Assembly (NCBI RefSeq): GCF_030272615.1
Contig: NC_081408.1
Coordinates: 614,788,476 to 614,852,475 of the forward strand
Length of the DNA stretch: 64,000 nt
Direction: 5' to 3'
Source: Cryptomeria japonica
Lineage: Eukaryota > Streptophyta > Pinopsida > Cupressales > Cupressaceae
Within the stretch, counting starts at the first letter, position 1; each line of letters opens with the position of its first letter. Both the position numbers and the translations under genes were made by a program. The notes beneath the pieces are model-generated. The model ran no database searches, was not told the origin of the DNA, and saw only the letters and a list, made by a program, of their open reading frames with translations. Below, piece by piece: positions 44,761 to 60,005 of the stretch.

Positions 44761-46237
44761 AAAGAATCTTTCCCCTACCTTGATGCTGACAAGTGTACCA
44801 CCTTCAATACAACCTAGCAGCTAAAACCATATTATTCATCCTGGCTAGGTGGAGCCCCAACCCTCCTTCATTTCCCACTTAACCATAATCCACTTGATCA
44901 ATAGAAAATTGCCAAACCAAAGAAATATTTGTGATAGCGCATCCAAATCCTTTACTAAATATGAGGGAGCAATCTACACAAAAAATCTATACAGAGGGAG
45001 GGCTTGGAAAACTTATGTTAGGAGAATAACCCTGCCCGCTAAAGAAAGCTAGCACAAGGTCAAGTGGCTAACCTTCTTGCAGAACTTCTTCAAAATATCT
45101 TGCCACACCTCTCTACACTACGATCCCAAACCAAGAGGAATTCCCAAATAAACCAAAGGAAGGGTATCAATATGGAATCTAAGAATATAGACAATTCTGC
45201 CTTGAATGAGCTGAGGAGTATTGAAGAAAAAGATAGAAGACTTGGTCTCATTAATTCTTTGACTCGAAGAAGCCAAATAAGTGTCTAAAGTTCTCTTGAA
45301 GTTGAATGCTTCATCAAATCCCATCCAAGAAGCATCATCAACAAACTAGAGGTGAGGGGAAGGGGGCAAGTCATTACCCCATCTCTAGCCCTGTATCAAT
45401 CCTTGTTGAACCCGAGACTTAATACATCTACCAAGCCCTTTTCCCAAAATGATGAATAAATAAGAGGAGAGAGGGTCCCCTTGCTAAAGATCTCTAGAGG
45501 CATTGAATAACTCAGAAGGTTCCCCATTAATGAGAATTGGGAAAAAAGTAGAGGAAACACAACTCATGATCTAGTCAATCCCTTCATTCACAAACCCAAA
45601 TGCATACAAAAATTTTCTCAGAAAAGCCCATTTGACCCTGTCATAAGCTTTAGCCATATCTAGCTTAATAAACATGGCCTTCTCCTTAGATGTTTCCATG
45701 GAATGAATAACCTCCACAACAATTATAATCTCATCTATAATTTGCCTACCTTTAACAAAACCTTTGTGTTCCTCAAAGATTAAAATCGTGAGACACACCT
45801 TTAGCCGATCAACTATAAGTTTGGTATTAATTTTACAAACCACATTACAAATCATAATAGGTCTAAATAGATCTATCTTGTTAGCACCTTATTTTTTTAG
45901 AATAAGAGCAAAAAACGTAGCATTCATAGCTCTCAATGTTTGCTTATTTCTATGAGATTCCTCAATCACTTGTAAATGATCAATAATCTCCCAAAACTCG
46001 TGAAAAAACTCAATAGGGAAGCCATCAGGAGCTGAGGGTTTACCTCTCTTCATGTGAAACACAACATCTTCAAACTCTTGAATAGTGATAGGTTGAAGAA
46101 GAGTCTCATTCATTACCTGTGAAACTAGCGACAGAATGCAATCCAAAATTGAACATTTTGCCTCATTCACAGGGAGAGAGTCCTTCATGAACAAGGCAAT
46201 AAAATGTCGAGAGGCCTCCTAAGATATATCAGCTTTT
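44761..46237 (-). pseudogene. LINE reverse transcriptase
   Basis: All blocks share one frame: FHMKRGKPSAPDGFPIEFFH (finger region), GFVKGRQIIDEIIIV, FIKLDMAKAYDRVKWAFLRK (first catalytic Asp, about 45,663), QGDPLSSYLF, FVDDASW (about 45,345; the F/YxDD box) and LPLVYLGIPLG (thumb). Stops lie at about 45,886, 45,568, 45,445 and 45,347. The protein would copy LINE RNA at a nicked target. Confidence 0.85.
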
Positions 46238-46242
46238 GAAGA

Positions 46243-47412
46243 TGTAACATCCTAAAATTGCACCCCTTACAATTTTTTACTACATTTGGGTCTTCGCCTT
46301 AGTGTTTGCCCCCCTCAGCCTAATTGGAGACCTAATTATACTCATACATATCAAAATCTTCATGCAACTCAATGATGCACCCTCCCTACACCTTGATCCT
46401 ACCCCAAATTAGGGCAAGACTAGGGCATGGCATCCCGGTCCCCCTTAATGAGGACCTATCTTGGACTACTTTCGCTAGCCTAACTCAAATTTGAAGTGGG
46501 AAAATCCCCTCTATGTCAGATCATGTCGCAAATTTAGTCAATTAATCCTACGAGCAAGTATATAAGAGGGATTTCCCCTCTCATTTGACATAACAGACAA
46601 TCATCATGAAAACACAAGAGGTCATCAAGCATTCAAGAGATCAAGCATTCAAGTATTCAAGATAAATTAAGCATTTTCAGTCTTCTTTCAAGCTTTGGAG
46701 TAGCAATAGAGTCAATAATTCAAGCATTGAAGAGGACATCATCATTATAATTCATGAAGACATAATTCTACATGGAGGCAAGCAAAACTTCACAAGGAGG
46801 TATAAGCATTTCATTTTCAATCAAATCAACATCCACTCAAAGAGGAGGATTTCTACTTTTAGTTATTTCAATTACATTATTTTGACCACTTGTTAATTCT
46901 AAAACTGGGGTTTGACTTGAAGGCAAACCCATATTCCCAACACATTTCCCTTTCCTCTTGTGTGCAAGAAGCAGGTGCACAATTGTACTTCTGGAGTTAA
47001 GCTTTATTTGTAGAGATAGAAAAACTCTTTTTGATGCACGAAAAGTTTTGAGGACAGATAAGAGGGAGACTTGGTTCGAACACACAGTCCCTGCAACTTT
47101 TGGTAGATTTCATAGAGAAGCTCTGAATCATCTCAAACTTCTCAGATCTAGTTGCATGACGAAATCTCGAATTTGTAACTTGATGTTTTCTCATGCTTTA
47201 TCTTCATTTTCAGCACTTAGTCTTAATTCAACTAGTCAACTTACAAAAGAGGGTCAATTACATTCCAAACACAACCAATTTACTAAGTATTCAGTCCTTG
47301 CATCATTTAAGATTGGATCTAGTAGACTCATCCCCCTCTTTTGAATGTAAAGTCTCCTCAAGCAAAAATTGAGCTTAGTGAATCCTTCCTTTTGTGTGGA
47401 GAATTTGCTAAG
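46243..47412 (+). repeat. 5' LTR of Gypsy B, internally deleted
   Basis: It matches 53,767-54,414 and then 55,837-56,353 of the right LTR. The missing 1,428 bp is bounded by AATTCC in the right copy (54,409-54,414 and 55,837-55,842) and AATTCT here (46,895-46,900). The lost part includes the TATA box. The last 21 bp of the LTR are missing at the Copia 2 insertion. Confidence 0.8.
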
Positions 47413-47843
47413 TGTTAGGGTTTCAAGCAGATCTGAAGCAAATATGAACTAACAATTATATGCAGATTCAGATACAAAAGATAAAGAAATAAAATAGGAC
47501 ATAGATAACACAGAGATTTAACGTGGTTCACCCAAAATGGGTTATGTCCACCATACACAGCCGTCCAATCTTTCTTATTATCCAGCAAAAATAGTACATC
47601 AACCTTACAATGCCTTGAGCATCCCAGCCGCTTATAACATGCATTTTTAGGGCAATAAAACAAAGTCGGCCTTTTTTAGGGTTTTATTACAATGTTGGTT
47701 ATCATCAACAAAAACGGCAAAAAAAATTTTCTTAGGGGCTGCCGCCCCTGAACCCCTGCCTGGGGCCCAGCCCGGCCCCGGACCCCGACGAGGATATGTG
47801 CTGAGTGTACGGTACTTTGCTAATTAGTCGCCACATTTCAACA
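47413..47843 (-). repeat. 3' LTR of Copia 2
   Basis: It shares TGTTAGGGTTTCAAGCAGAT and CACATTTCAACA ends with the Copia 1 LTRs but is 31 bp shorter, mainly near the GC-rich block at 47,720-47,790. Confidence 0.88.
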
Positions 47844-47979
47844 ATCTCCCACTTGGAGACTGATCAAGCTCCACACCGAACAATCTCCCACTTGGAGACT
47901 AATACTACACGACACCACTGTACATGCAACATCTGCTGGATAAAACACTAGGACTTGACTGGTATAAATTCCACAATTA

Positions 47980-48663
47980 TCAATCAAGAAGACCAACAGA
48001 AACTGATGAAGAAATCAGCTTCTCCTGTGGAACTGCCTTTGTGAACATATCGGTAGGATTCTCACTTGTGTGAATCTTCTCAAGCCGTAACTGACCCTCC
48101 TCCAAAATAGTCCGGATGAAGTGGTACCTGAGCTGAATGTGCTTTGTCCTTGAATGAAAAGCAGAGTTCTTCACAAGATGAATGGCACCCTGGCTATCAG
48201 TATACAATGGGCTATCCTCTTGTGTCTGACCCAATTCCTTCAGAAAACATTGCAACCAAATCATCTCTTTTTTGGCTTCTGTAGCAGCAACATACTCAGC
48301 TTCAGTGGTTGAAAGTGCAACAACCTTTTGCAGCCTAGAAATCCAACTGACTGCAGTTCCCCCTATAGTAAAAACATACCCTATAGTACTCCTCCGTGAA
48401 TCAATATCACCTACCAGATCAGAGTCAACAAATCCACTTAGAGCAGCATTAGATCCTTTGAAACATAATGCCTTCGTAGTAGTTCCTTTCAAATACCGAA
48501 GAATCCATTTCACAGCATTCCAATGTTCCATACCCGGATTACTCATAAACCTGCTCACAACTCCCACTGCATGTGCAATACCTGGCCTTGTGCATACCAT
48601 TGCATACATCAGACTGCCAACAACTAATGAATACAGGATGTTAGACATTTTATTAACCTCTTC
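47980..48663 (-). pseudogene. pol: Copia 2 RNase H
   Basis: Open over 222 codons with YAMVCTRPGIAHAVGVVSRF, KVVALSTTEAEYVAATEA and YTDSQGAIHLVKN. TTEAEYVA keeps the normal Glu where Copia 1 has TTQAEYVA. It is preceded by the TAG at 48,664-48,666 shared with Copia 1. Confidence 0.88.
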
Positions 48664-48666
48664 CTA

Positions 48667-49911
48667 TGTCTTTGGGCACATCTCCTTAGTCAATTTGAAA
48701 TGACTAGCCAAAGGTGTACTAACTGCTTTTGCATCCTGCATGTTAAATCTTTTCAACACCTTCTTTATATACTCACTTTGGGACAAATTCAAGGTTTTAT
48801 TTTTCCTGTCCCGTGTAATCCTCATACCGAGAATTTGCTTAGCTGCACCCAAATCCTTCATAGCAAATGACCTGGCTAATTTTTGTTTAAGATCATTTAT
48901 ATGTTGCATGTTAGACCCAACAACAAGCATGTCATCAACATAAAGCAACAGGATAATATAACTGCCATAATCAAATCTCTTAAAATATACACAATGATCA
49001 GAATGACATCTATGATAACCGTGTTTAGCCATGAAACTATCAAATTTTAAATACCATTGTCAGGGTGCTTGCTTTAGGCCATACAGACTTTTCTTCAACC
49101 TGCACACCAAGTTCTCCTTACCTTTGACCTCATATCCCTGTGGTTGCAACATGTAAATTTCCTCTTCCAAATCTCCATGGAGAAAAGCCATTTTGACATC
49201 TAATTGTTCAAGATGTAAATCATCTGCAGCCACAAGACTAAGTACAGTTCTAATTGAAGTCATTTTTACAACTGGAGAAAATATTTCATCATTATCTATA
49301 CCCTTTTTCTGTGCAAAACCTTTTACCACAAGTCTGGCCTTATATCTTTTTTGACCTCCTTCCTCCTCCTTCAGCCAATAAACCCATTTGTTAGGCAAGG
49401 CTCCTTTTTCTACAGGTAAAGGGACTAAGTCCCAAGTCTTATTTTTCATCAAGGAGTCCATCTCCTCTTTCATGCCTAGCTGCCACTGTTGTTTGGCATC
49501 CACCTGCATTGCTTTTTCATATTCTTTTGGTTCACCAGAATCTGTTAATAAAATAGAATACAAAGAAGGAGAAAACCTTTTAGGGGGTCTACTTGTCCTC
49601 ATAGAACGTCTAACACTTGCAGGAGTTTGTGGGACAATCTGTTGTTGCTGAGCATCAGGTACCTGTGGCATTTCATTTTCAGGAATCTCATCCAACACCA
49701 CATATTCTTGTTTGTCCTGTTCATGCTTCTTTTCCTGCATCTGTTCTTTATACATAACCTTCTCATTGAATATAACATCTCTACTTCTAATTATTTTCTT
49801 ATTTTCAAAATCCCATAACCGATAGCCATATTCATCTATCCCATATCCAATGAAGGTACATTTCTGAGATTTAGCATCAAGCTTGGTTCTGTTTTCTTTA
49901 TCAACATGGAC
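48667..49911 (-). pseudogene. pol: Copia 2 reverse transcriptase and integrase C-terminus
   Basis: One frame, broken only by the TGA at 49,060-49,062. It keeps the linker missing from Copia 1 ([20 protein letters not shown], then [19 protein letters not shown]), followed by [40 protein letters not shown] and LLYVDDMLVVGS. It begins abruptly at VHVDKENR at the truncation point. Confidence 0.88.
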
Positions 49912-50273
49912 CATGTGGTCAGACCAAGTCGCTACCTACTTGGTCCTGACTTTTTCTCCTCAAATTTTGGGAGCTTGTTTTGACTATATTTTACTACACA
50001 ATTCTAGTTTTTTGTGAAATTTAATTGATTTTAGGTCACCCTAAGGTCGAAACAAATCTGAATTTCAACATTTCAATTTCCAATTTAATTTTAAAAAATT
50101 AAGTGGTTAATTACTTCAATATTTCAACATTCCAAAATTTCAAAATTTTAAAATTAAGAGGTTAGATAACCCTAATTTTTATTTTGACAAAGCCCTAATT
50201 TTAAATTTTCAATTCTTAGGAGATTGCATTTTGCATTTTAAAATTCTAGTTTTCAATTTCTCTCCCTTAGTGC
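49912..50273 (+). other. Gypsy B leader remnant
   Basis: AT-rich sequence after the Copia 2 truncation, starting with an imperfect inverted repeat around GACCAAGT and ACTTGGTC (49,922-49,948). No primer site is visible, consistent with its loss in the deletion. Confidence 0.45.
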
Positions 50274-53114
<2,841 letters not shown>

Positions 53115-53766
53115 GGATGATGCAAAGAGTTGAGATCTTTTTTGGTCTCTTCCGTGTTGACTCAAAAGACACATGTGTTCCCTTCCTCCATGGAGGTTTC
53201 CTTTATTTGGGGGATGAGGATGATTCTATGCATATATATATATATACATGATATACATGATTTATCATAAAAATCATACTGACTCCAAAGTTAGGTGAAA
53301 CCACCTCATGCTTTGTGTTTTATGATAATTATCCTTTGATTTTTCCTCTCTTCAGGGCTAAATTATTGCAATAACATGCTTGTCTTTTTTGGGTGTATCC
53401 TACCTTAAATAAATTACCCCCGACAAGGCGTGTGAAATCTCTTTAACATGCGAGCATACACTCTGCTCATGATTCTTTCTCTTGATACTTAAAGTTACTT
53501 AGCGAACTTTGTCTTTGCTTTGTAATTTTTTGTGCTTTGTTTTTATTTTCATGACTTATAGTAAGAGAACCTTACTAATTGTAGTCATGGTTCTCTCTCA
53601 TGATCTTTCCTTTTACCTTATCATTTAAGTTGTAAGAACCTAAAGTCCACTGGGGGCTTGGGGAATCTTTCCTCTTTGACATGGTGAAAGTCTTTCAATC
53701 TGAATTCCTTTTACTTTACCATGAGTATTTGCATAAGCTCATACTCCTGCTAAAGTGGAGGCTAAA
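53115..53766 (+). other. Gypsy B 3' region and polypurine tract
   Basis: No frame of note. A TA run lies near 53,238. AAAGTGGAGGCTAAA immediately precedes the 3' LTR and fits a polypurine tract. Confidence 0.55.
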
Positions 53767-56374
53767 TGTAACATCCTAAAATTTCACCCCTTGCAATTTT
53801 TGACTGCATTTGAGTCTTCACCTTAGTGTTTGCACCCCTTGGCTTGATCAAAGACCTGATTATGCTCATACATATCAAAATCTTTATGCAACTCAATGAT
53901 GCACCATGCTTGCACCTTGATCCTGCCCCAAATTAGGTAGGACTAGGGTGTGGTGACTTGGTTCCCCTTAATGGAGATCTATCTTGGACCCCTCTCTCTA
54001 GCCTAACTCAAATTTCAAGCAGGAAAATCCCCTCTATGTCAACTCATGTTATAAATTTAGTCAATTAATCCTACAGGCAAGTATATAAGAGGGATTTCCC
54101 CTCACTTGACATAACACACGATCATCACAAAAATAGAAGAGGTCATCAAGCATTTAAGAGATCAAGCATTCAAGAGCAATTAAGCATTTCCAGTCTTCCT
54201 TCAAGCTTTGGAGCAGCAATAGAGTCAATATTTCAAGCATTGAAGAGGAGATCATCATTCTAATTCATGAAGACATAATTCCATGTGGAGGCAAGAAAAA
54301 CTTCACAAGGAGGTATAACCATTTCATTTTCAACCAAATCAACATCCCCTCAAAGAGGAGGATTTCTACTTTCAATCATTTTAATTACATTATTTTAAAC
54401 ACTTGGTTAATTCCTATAGTCACATAAACCTATCCATTTTAATTAAATGAATATTTTGTATTTATTTGATTAAAAATCCACTAGCCATCAGTTATTCATC
54501 TTCAAACATTCTTCTATTAATTAAATAAATTATTCAATTTATTTTAATTAATTGATTATACCAAATTCACAAATCAATTAAATGAATAAATCATATTTAT
54601 TTCATTTAATCTCCTATTCCTCTTTTAAACAAATTAAATCAAAAATTTATTTAAATCATTTATTCCCCCCACTTACATTTTCCTACAAATGCAACTTGCA
54701 CACATTTATTGAAATAAATTAATTTATTTTAAATAAAACTCCTATTTTCCATCACCCACCAAATCCACTTGCATTCCTAAACCCCTTTCTAGATTCTTCT
54801 AACCCCTTCCTAATTAACATAATCCATCCCCTAATTATTGTCACATTCCTAAGCAACTTGGAGTCACTTCTCAAAGACTTCAAAGTCTTCGAAAAGCATT
54901 TAATGCTTTGTGTGTTCAACAATTTAACCTCCAAAGTCTTCCAAGACCACTAATGGCTCTTACATGAACATTTATGGCTCTTACATAACCATTTATGATT
55001 ATTTCAAGTTGCACTCATGTGTCTCCTCAAGCATTTATTGCTTTGACCATGGTTATCCCTTTTGCCTTTGCACAAGAGTTTATCCATTGGATAAAGGCTT
55101 TATTCTTTGAATAAATAATTTATTCACTCAACCCAACCTTGACCTTGACTCCCAACTTAACCTTCAGGTCATATCAAGCATTTAATGTTTATTCCCTCTC
55201 CTCTCAACCTATCTCACATTGACACTTGTCATCCTAGGATTGGGTTGAAAGTCCTCAAATGGATTGACTATCATTCAATCCTGACCCTTCTTGAGATTAC
55301 TCAATCTCAACCATCCATTGCTCCATTTTACCTATAAATAGAGCTCACATTCCTCATTTTCAAATGCTCAAGCCTCAAGCATCCTGAAAACTTGTATGTA
55401 TCTAAGTTATAGAGAATTTTAGAGAGCATTTAGCATAAATCACTAATATCTTGTCACCTTGTTTTAAAGTAAATCATTTTAATATCACAGCATCTAGTAT
55501 TAGCTTTTCATTCACATTTAGAGCAAATACTTCAATCTCAAACCTCCATAAGCATCCATAGTGCAAAAAGTTGTTGAGAGCTACACTAGTTTGGAACTTG
55601 GAGAGGAGGGGAACAAAGCAGAAGGATCTAAGAGAATGTTAGGAGGCATTTGGATATGCCTTATCGTATTTACTTTCCTAGTTAAATATTCTCTCATGCT
55701 TTTAGTATCTCTTTTGATATGCCTGCTTAGGTTAATCTTTGGTTGAATAACACTAACTTTAACACTTGTTTCTTGTTGTTTTTGTGTGTTATACTACCAC
55801 AGGTTTTCATCTAACTTGTCAGTTTTGTAGAGCATCAATTCCAAATCTAGGGTTTGACCTGAAGGCAAACCCCTATTCCTAACACATTTCCCTTTCCTCC
55901 TGTGTGCAGGAAGTAGGTACGTAGTTGTACTTCTGGAGTTGAGATTTATTTGCAAAGATGGAAAAACCCTTTTCGACACACGGAAATTTTGGAGGACCGA
56001 TAGGAGGGCGACCTGGTCTGGACACACGGTCCTTGAAAATTTTGGTAGATTTTATAGAGAAGCTCCGAATCATCTCAAAATTATCAGATCCAGGTGCACA
56101 ATGAAATATCAAATTTGTAGCTCGTTGTTTCTCATGATTTGTCTTCATTTCCAACACTTAGTCTTAATTCAACTAGTCAAATTACAAAAGAGGGTCAATT
56201 ACATTCCAAACACAACCAATCTACTTAGTATTCAATCCTTGCATCATTTAGGATTGGATCTAGTAGATTCATCCCCCTCTTTTGAATTTAAAGTATCCTC
56301 AAGAAAAAATTGAGCTTCGCGAATCCTCCCTTCCATGTGGAGAATTTGCTAAGCTCCCAATTTTCCACTTTATA
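53767..56374 (+). repeat. 3' LTR of Gypsy B (long form)
   Basis: It starts TGTAACATCC and has a TATA box TATAAATA at 55,333-55,340. The segment to 55,838 ends GAGCATCA, the point at which the related LTR of Gypsy C ends. A further 536 bp (55,839-56,374) is also present in the left LTR and lies inside the GAAGA duplication, so it belongs to the element. The end reads CCACTTTATA rather than CA. Confidence 0.72.
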
Positions 56375-57330
56375 GAAGATAATAGAATTTCCTCTAAAGA
56401 CACAAATGAAGTAATAAGATTGCCACTCCTTTGACCTTTCACATAGTTATGAAAGAAATTCGTGTTCCTATCTCCTTCCTGAAGCCAACCAATGTGGGAC
56501 TATTGTTTCCAGAAGATGTCTTCTCAAAGCTCCCATTCTTCTATCTCATTAACTGCTAATGATTCCTCTCTCGTCAACTCCCTTGTTATGCCTTGATCTT
56601 GATTTAAACAGGTAATACCATCAAGACGAGCTTGAGCAGTCAATTTGTTTGAGTGAAGGTTTCCAAAACTCTAATTGTTCCATCTCTTAAGCCTATATTT
56701 AACAAATTGAATTCTTTTGAAAAAGGAGTACATGGCTCTACCATGAGTTGTTTTACCTTGATTCCACCAAACTAGCATTAGGTCATTGAGAGAAAGGTAT
56801 CTCAACCACATCAATTGAACTTAAAGGAAGGATTCCTAGGAGAAATAATATTCTCTACAGAAAGATTAATCAGCGAGTGATCTGAACCTCTACAGTCTAG
56901 AATTTCTAAGCTAGTAGTCCATTTGTTGCTAATCTTGAAGCAAGAAACAAGGAATTTGTCAAGCCTCTCCGATATTGCACCCTCACTATATCTTCTATTA
57001 TTCCAAGTGAAGTTACCATTATTAAGCTTCAAATCAAGGAGGTTCAAGAGTTCAATATTCGAATTGAGAAGGTGAGAAGACAGGTCAAGCCTTACAACGT
57101 CTCCTCCTTTTTCCCCAAGATTACAAACTACATTGAAATCAATAGCCATAATCCATGAAAAATAGGGTATTAGGTAATGAAAATATCTAATATGCTCCCA
57201 AATAGGAGATTTGCTAGGGCAATTTGTACGAGCATAGACATTTGTTAAAATAAAAACTTCATGAGAGACCAAACTAAAATCAACCAGAGAAATAAAAGAA
57301 TAGCTAGTCATCCATTCAAGCGGGGTAATA
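56375..57330 (-). pseudogene. LINE endonuclease (APE type) and linker
   Basis: It contains VFILTNVYARTN, IMAIDFNVVCNLGEKGG, LKLNNGNFTWNNRR, ISERLDKFLVS and GSDHSLINL (catalytic Asp/His pair, about 56,888), the order of an exonuclease III-like endonuclease. The linker has GWLQEGDRNTNFFH, typical between endonuclease and RT. The N-terminal WN and QETK blocks are missing at the junction with inverted ORF1. Confidence 0.82.
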
Positions 57331-59291
57331 TTCTGAGGATCCTAGAAATTGGCATCAATCCCAAATTTTGACATCAATCCCTTTGCCAAAATCTTCAGGG
57401 ATAAACCTTTTATCAAACCGGTTTCAAACTTACCTTTCAGGGAACTGATGGTTGAATTGTTTCACATGTCTACAAGACCAATTAGATAGTTCTGACACTT
57501 TTTTCAATCATCCTCTTGCTCGACTAGCTTGCGCATTTCATATTCATCCCCACAAAGTAAAAGGAAATCTGTAGAATCATTTAAACTCCAACACCTACGT
57601 CTAGGGAGTTTCTCACAACCAAGGGGCGTAAGGACTTCAAAGGACACCCAGGCCACTGCCCACCTTTTCAAAAATCATTCGGATAGGAAAAAAAGATTAA
57701 AAATTCATTTGGGCGGGAAAAAAATTTCAAAACACTATCAAAAAGCTTCCACTTCCGAATGCGTCTCGATCAAAACACCAAAAGAAACAACCAATTTTTG
57801 ACATCTACAAAGCATTTCCATCCGCATCTCAACAGTTCAAGGATTGTCTCATCGAAGGGAAAAGTAGAGCAGATCAACAAGGTGATCATGGAGGCCCCCT
57901 CAAGTCGAAACAAACGCACTTTGTGTTGAAAAGAAAATAGGAAAATTTTAAAGAGGCGGACTCCTCTTTTCCCATCCCGACTCGAGCTCCGATTGAGAAC
58001 GCTTCCACTATCAAGATAACCTTTCCTGACCATGTTCTCTCCCAGTCGGTCTCCTTTCTCTGAAAATCGGCTCTCATTGGTAAGTTTAGTTCTTCAATCC
58101 CTCTTCAAACTCTTCTTTCATGAGCAAATAGTCATTGGTTGGGTCTTTGTGACATTTTCTTCATTGACAACCATTCGGGGTTTTTTATAGCTTTGTTTTC
58201 TTCATCTAAAGATAGAGATGCATTTCTTAAAGATAAAGGTTGGTTTTGTCGAGGGGCTGGTCTTTTTAGCTTATTCTGGATTCCAAATTTTAAACTAGAT
58301 GCTAATCTTTGTATACTTTACCCCCACTGGATCTCTTTTCCGTGTTTGCCTTTGGAATACAGAGACCCGAATATTTTGGAGACCATGGCCAATCAACTAG
58401 GCATCTTTGTTTCTCACAATCTTATACCATTTGAAATAATCCAAAGAGATGTTAGAGTTTTCCTTCTCCTTGCCTCAAATAAAACCCTACCAAGGCACTT
58501 AACCATCACATCAAAATGGGGTTTGTGGCATCAAGACATTGTTTTGGATAATGCAGAGGTCATCTGCAAATATCAGCATCAACTAGGCCATTTCACTAAT
58601 TCTTGTAGTGGTCATGAGTGCTCAGAGCTTTTAGTCTGTAAAAATCACTGCTCAGACCTTCTTCTGTGCACTCCCCACCAGCGTGAGGTAGTCTTGTCTT
58701 CTGATCTTGTACAATCATGTAATGTTCTCTCTGAACCTCAGGATGCCTTAAATTTTTAGCCATCCTACGTTCAATGGATTAATCAGTTGACCCATTTTTT
58801 TATCATGTATAGTTGGATTCTTCATAGCTATAAATATGCCTCCACGCCCACATCGGTTCTCCAATTATGTGACAAAACATCTGATGACAGAGAAGCTATA
58901 GTTCGGGACCTAATGTTCAACGAATCCTCGATTGATATTCAAAGCTTAATGCAGAATTTATTAGTTTCAAGGATAGCTATCTCAAATAAGGAGGTCATAT
59001 CCAGGAAGTAGCAGATGATATCCTGTCCACTTTAGTTGCCACTATGATTGAGGAAATTGCAGAGGAGGAACGTGGTAGTATGAAAAATGTAATGTGTCCC
59101 TTATGAAAAACAAGGTGTTGTTGTTCAACTATTGACCTCTTAGATAAAGGGGAACTCCCCTTGGAAATTAGGCAGGAAGAAATGGAAACTCCTCCACAAG
59201 ATGGTGAGACAAAAATAAAATTTACTATGCACAATCCTTATCGGTTGAGCAGAGCCCCAGCTTGAAATCAAAAGTGTATACAACCCCAAAA
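57331..59291 (+). pseudogene. LINE ORF1 (DUF4283/zinc-knuckle type), inverted relative to ORF2
   Basis: The main frame (58,139-58,759) contains FFIALFSSSKDRDAFLKDKG, FSLFWIPNFKLDANLCILYP, HWISFPCLPLEYRDPNILE and CKYQHQLGHFTNSC, the layout of plant LINE ORF1 (DUF4283 fold then a knuckle, here with Gln for the second Cys). A basic Ser/Lys-rich segment precedes it (57,529-57,801) and an acidic tail follows to about 59,270. It runs opposite to the endonuclease. It stops where the Gypsy C LTR fragment begins. Confidence 0.65.
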
Positions 59292-60005
59292 TCACTCAAC
59301 CCAACCTTGACCTTGACTCCCAAGTTAACCTTCAGGTCATATCAAGCATTTAATGTTTATTCCCTCTCCTCTCAGCCTATCTCACATTGACACTTGCCAT
59401 CCTGGGATTGGGTTGAAAGTCCTCACATGGATTGAATATCATTCAATCCTGACCCTTGTTGAGATTACTCAATCTCAACCATCCAATTCTCCTTTTTTCC
59501 TATAAATAGAGCTCACATTCCTCATTTTCAAAGGCTCAAGCCTCAAGTATCCTGAAAACTTGTATGCTTCTAAGTTGTAGAGAATTTTTGAGAGCATTTA
59601 GCATAAATCACTAATATCTTGTTACCTTGTTTTAAAATAAATCATTTTAATATCATAGCATCTAGTATTAGCTTTTTATTCATATTTCGAGCAAATACTT
59701 CAATTTCAAACCTCCATAAGCATCCATAGTGCAAAAAGTTGTTGAGAGCTACACTAGTTTGGAAATTGGAGAGGAGAGGAACAAAGGAGAAGGAACTAAG
59801 AGCATGTTAGGAGGCATTTGGAGATGCCTCATCGTATTTACTCTTCTAGTTAAATATTCTCTCATGCTTTTAGTATCTCTTTTGATATGCCTGCTTAGGT
59901 TAATCTTTGGTTGAATAACACTAACTTTAACACTTGTTTCTTGTTGTTTGTGTGTGTAATACTACCACAGATTTTCATCTAACTTGTTAGTTTTGTAGAG
60001 CATCA
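59292..60005 (+). repeat. 5' LTR of Gypsy C (truncated)
   Basis: It closely matches 55,122-55,838. TATA box TATAAATAG is at 59,501-59,509. It ends GAGCATCA and is followed by TTTGGTGAACTTGACG, a possible primer site. Confidence 0.78.

Larger units (their letters stand above)
47413..49911 (-). mobile_element. Copia 2: 5'-truncated relative of Copia 1
   Basis: A 431-bp 3' LTR (47,413-47,843), polypurine tract, RNase H and RT are present and closely match Copia 1. The homology stops inside the integrase C-terminus at 49,911, where Gypsy B sequence begins. Gag, protease, most of integrase and the 5' LTR are missing, so a deletion has removed the right half together with some Gypsy B sequence. 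Confidence 0.9.

Noticed and set aside
43800-45300. Plus-strand frames across the LINE RT and zinc region
   Set aside because: The minus strand carries all the RT and zf-RVT motifs; the plus-strand frames are shadows.
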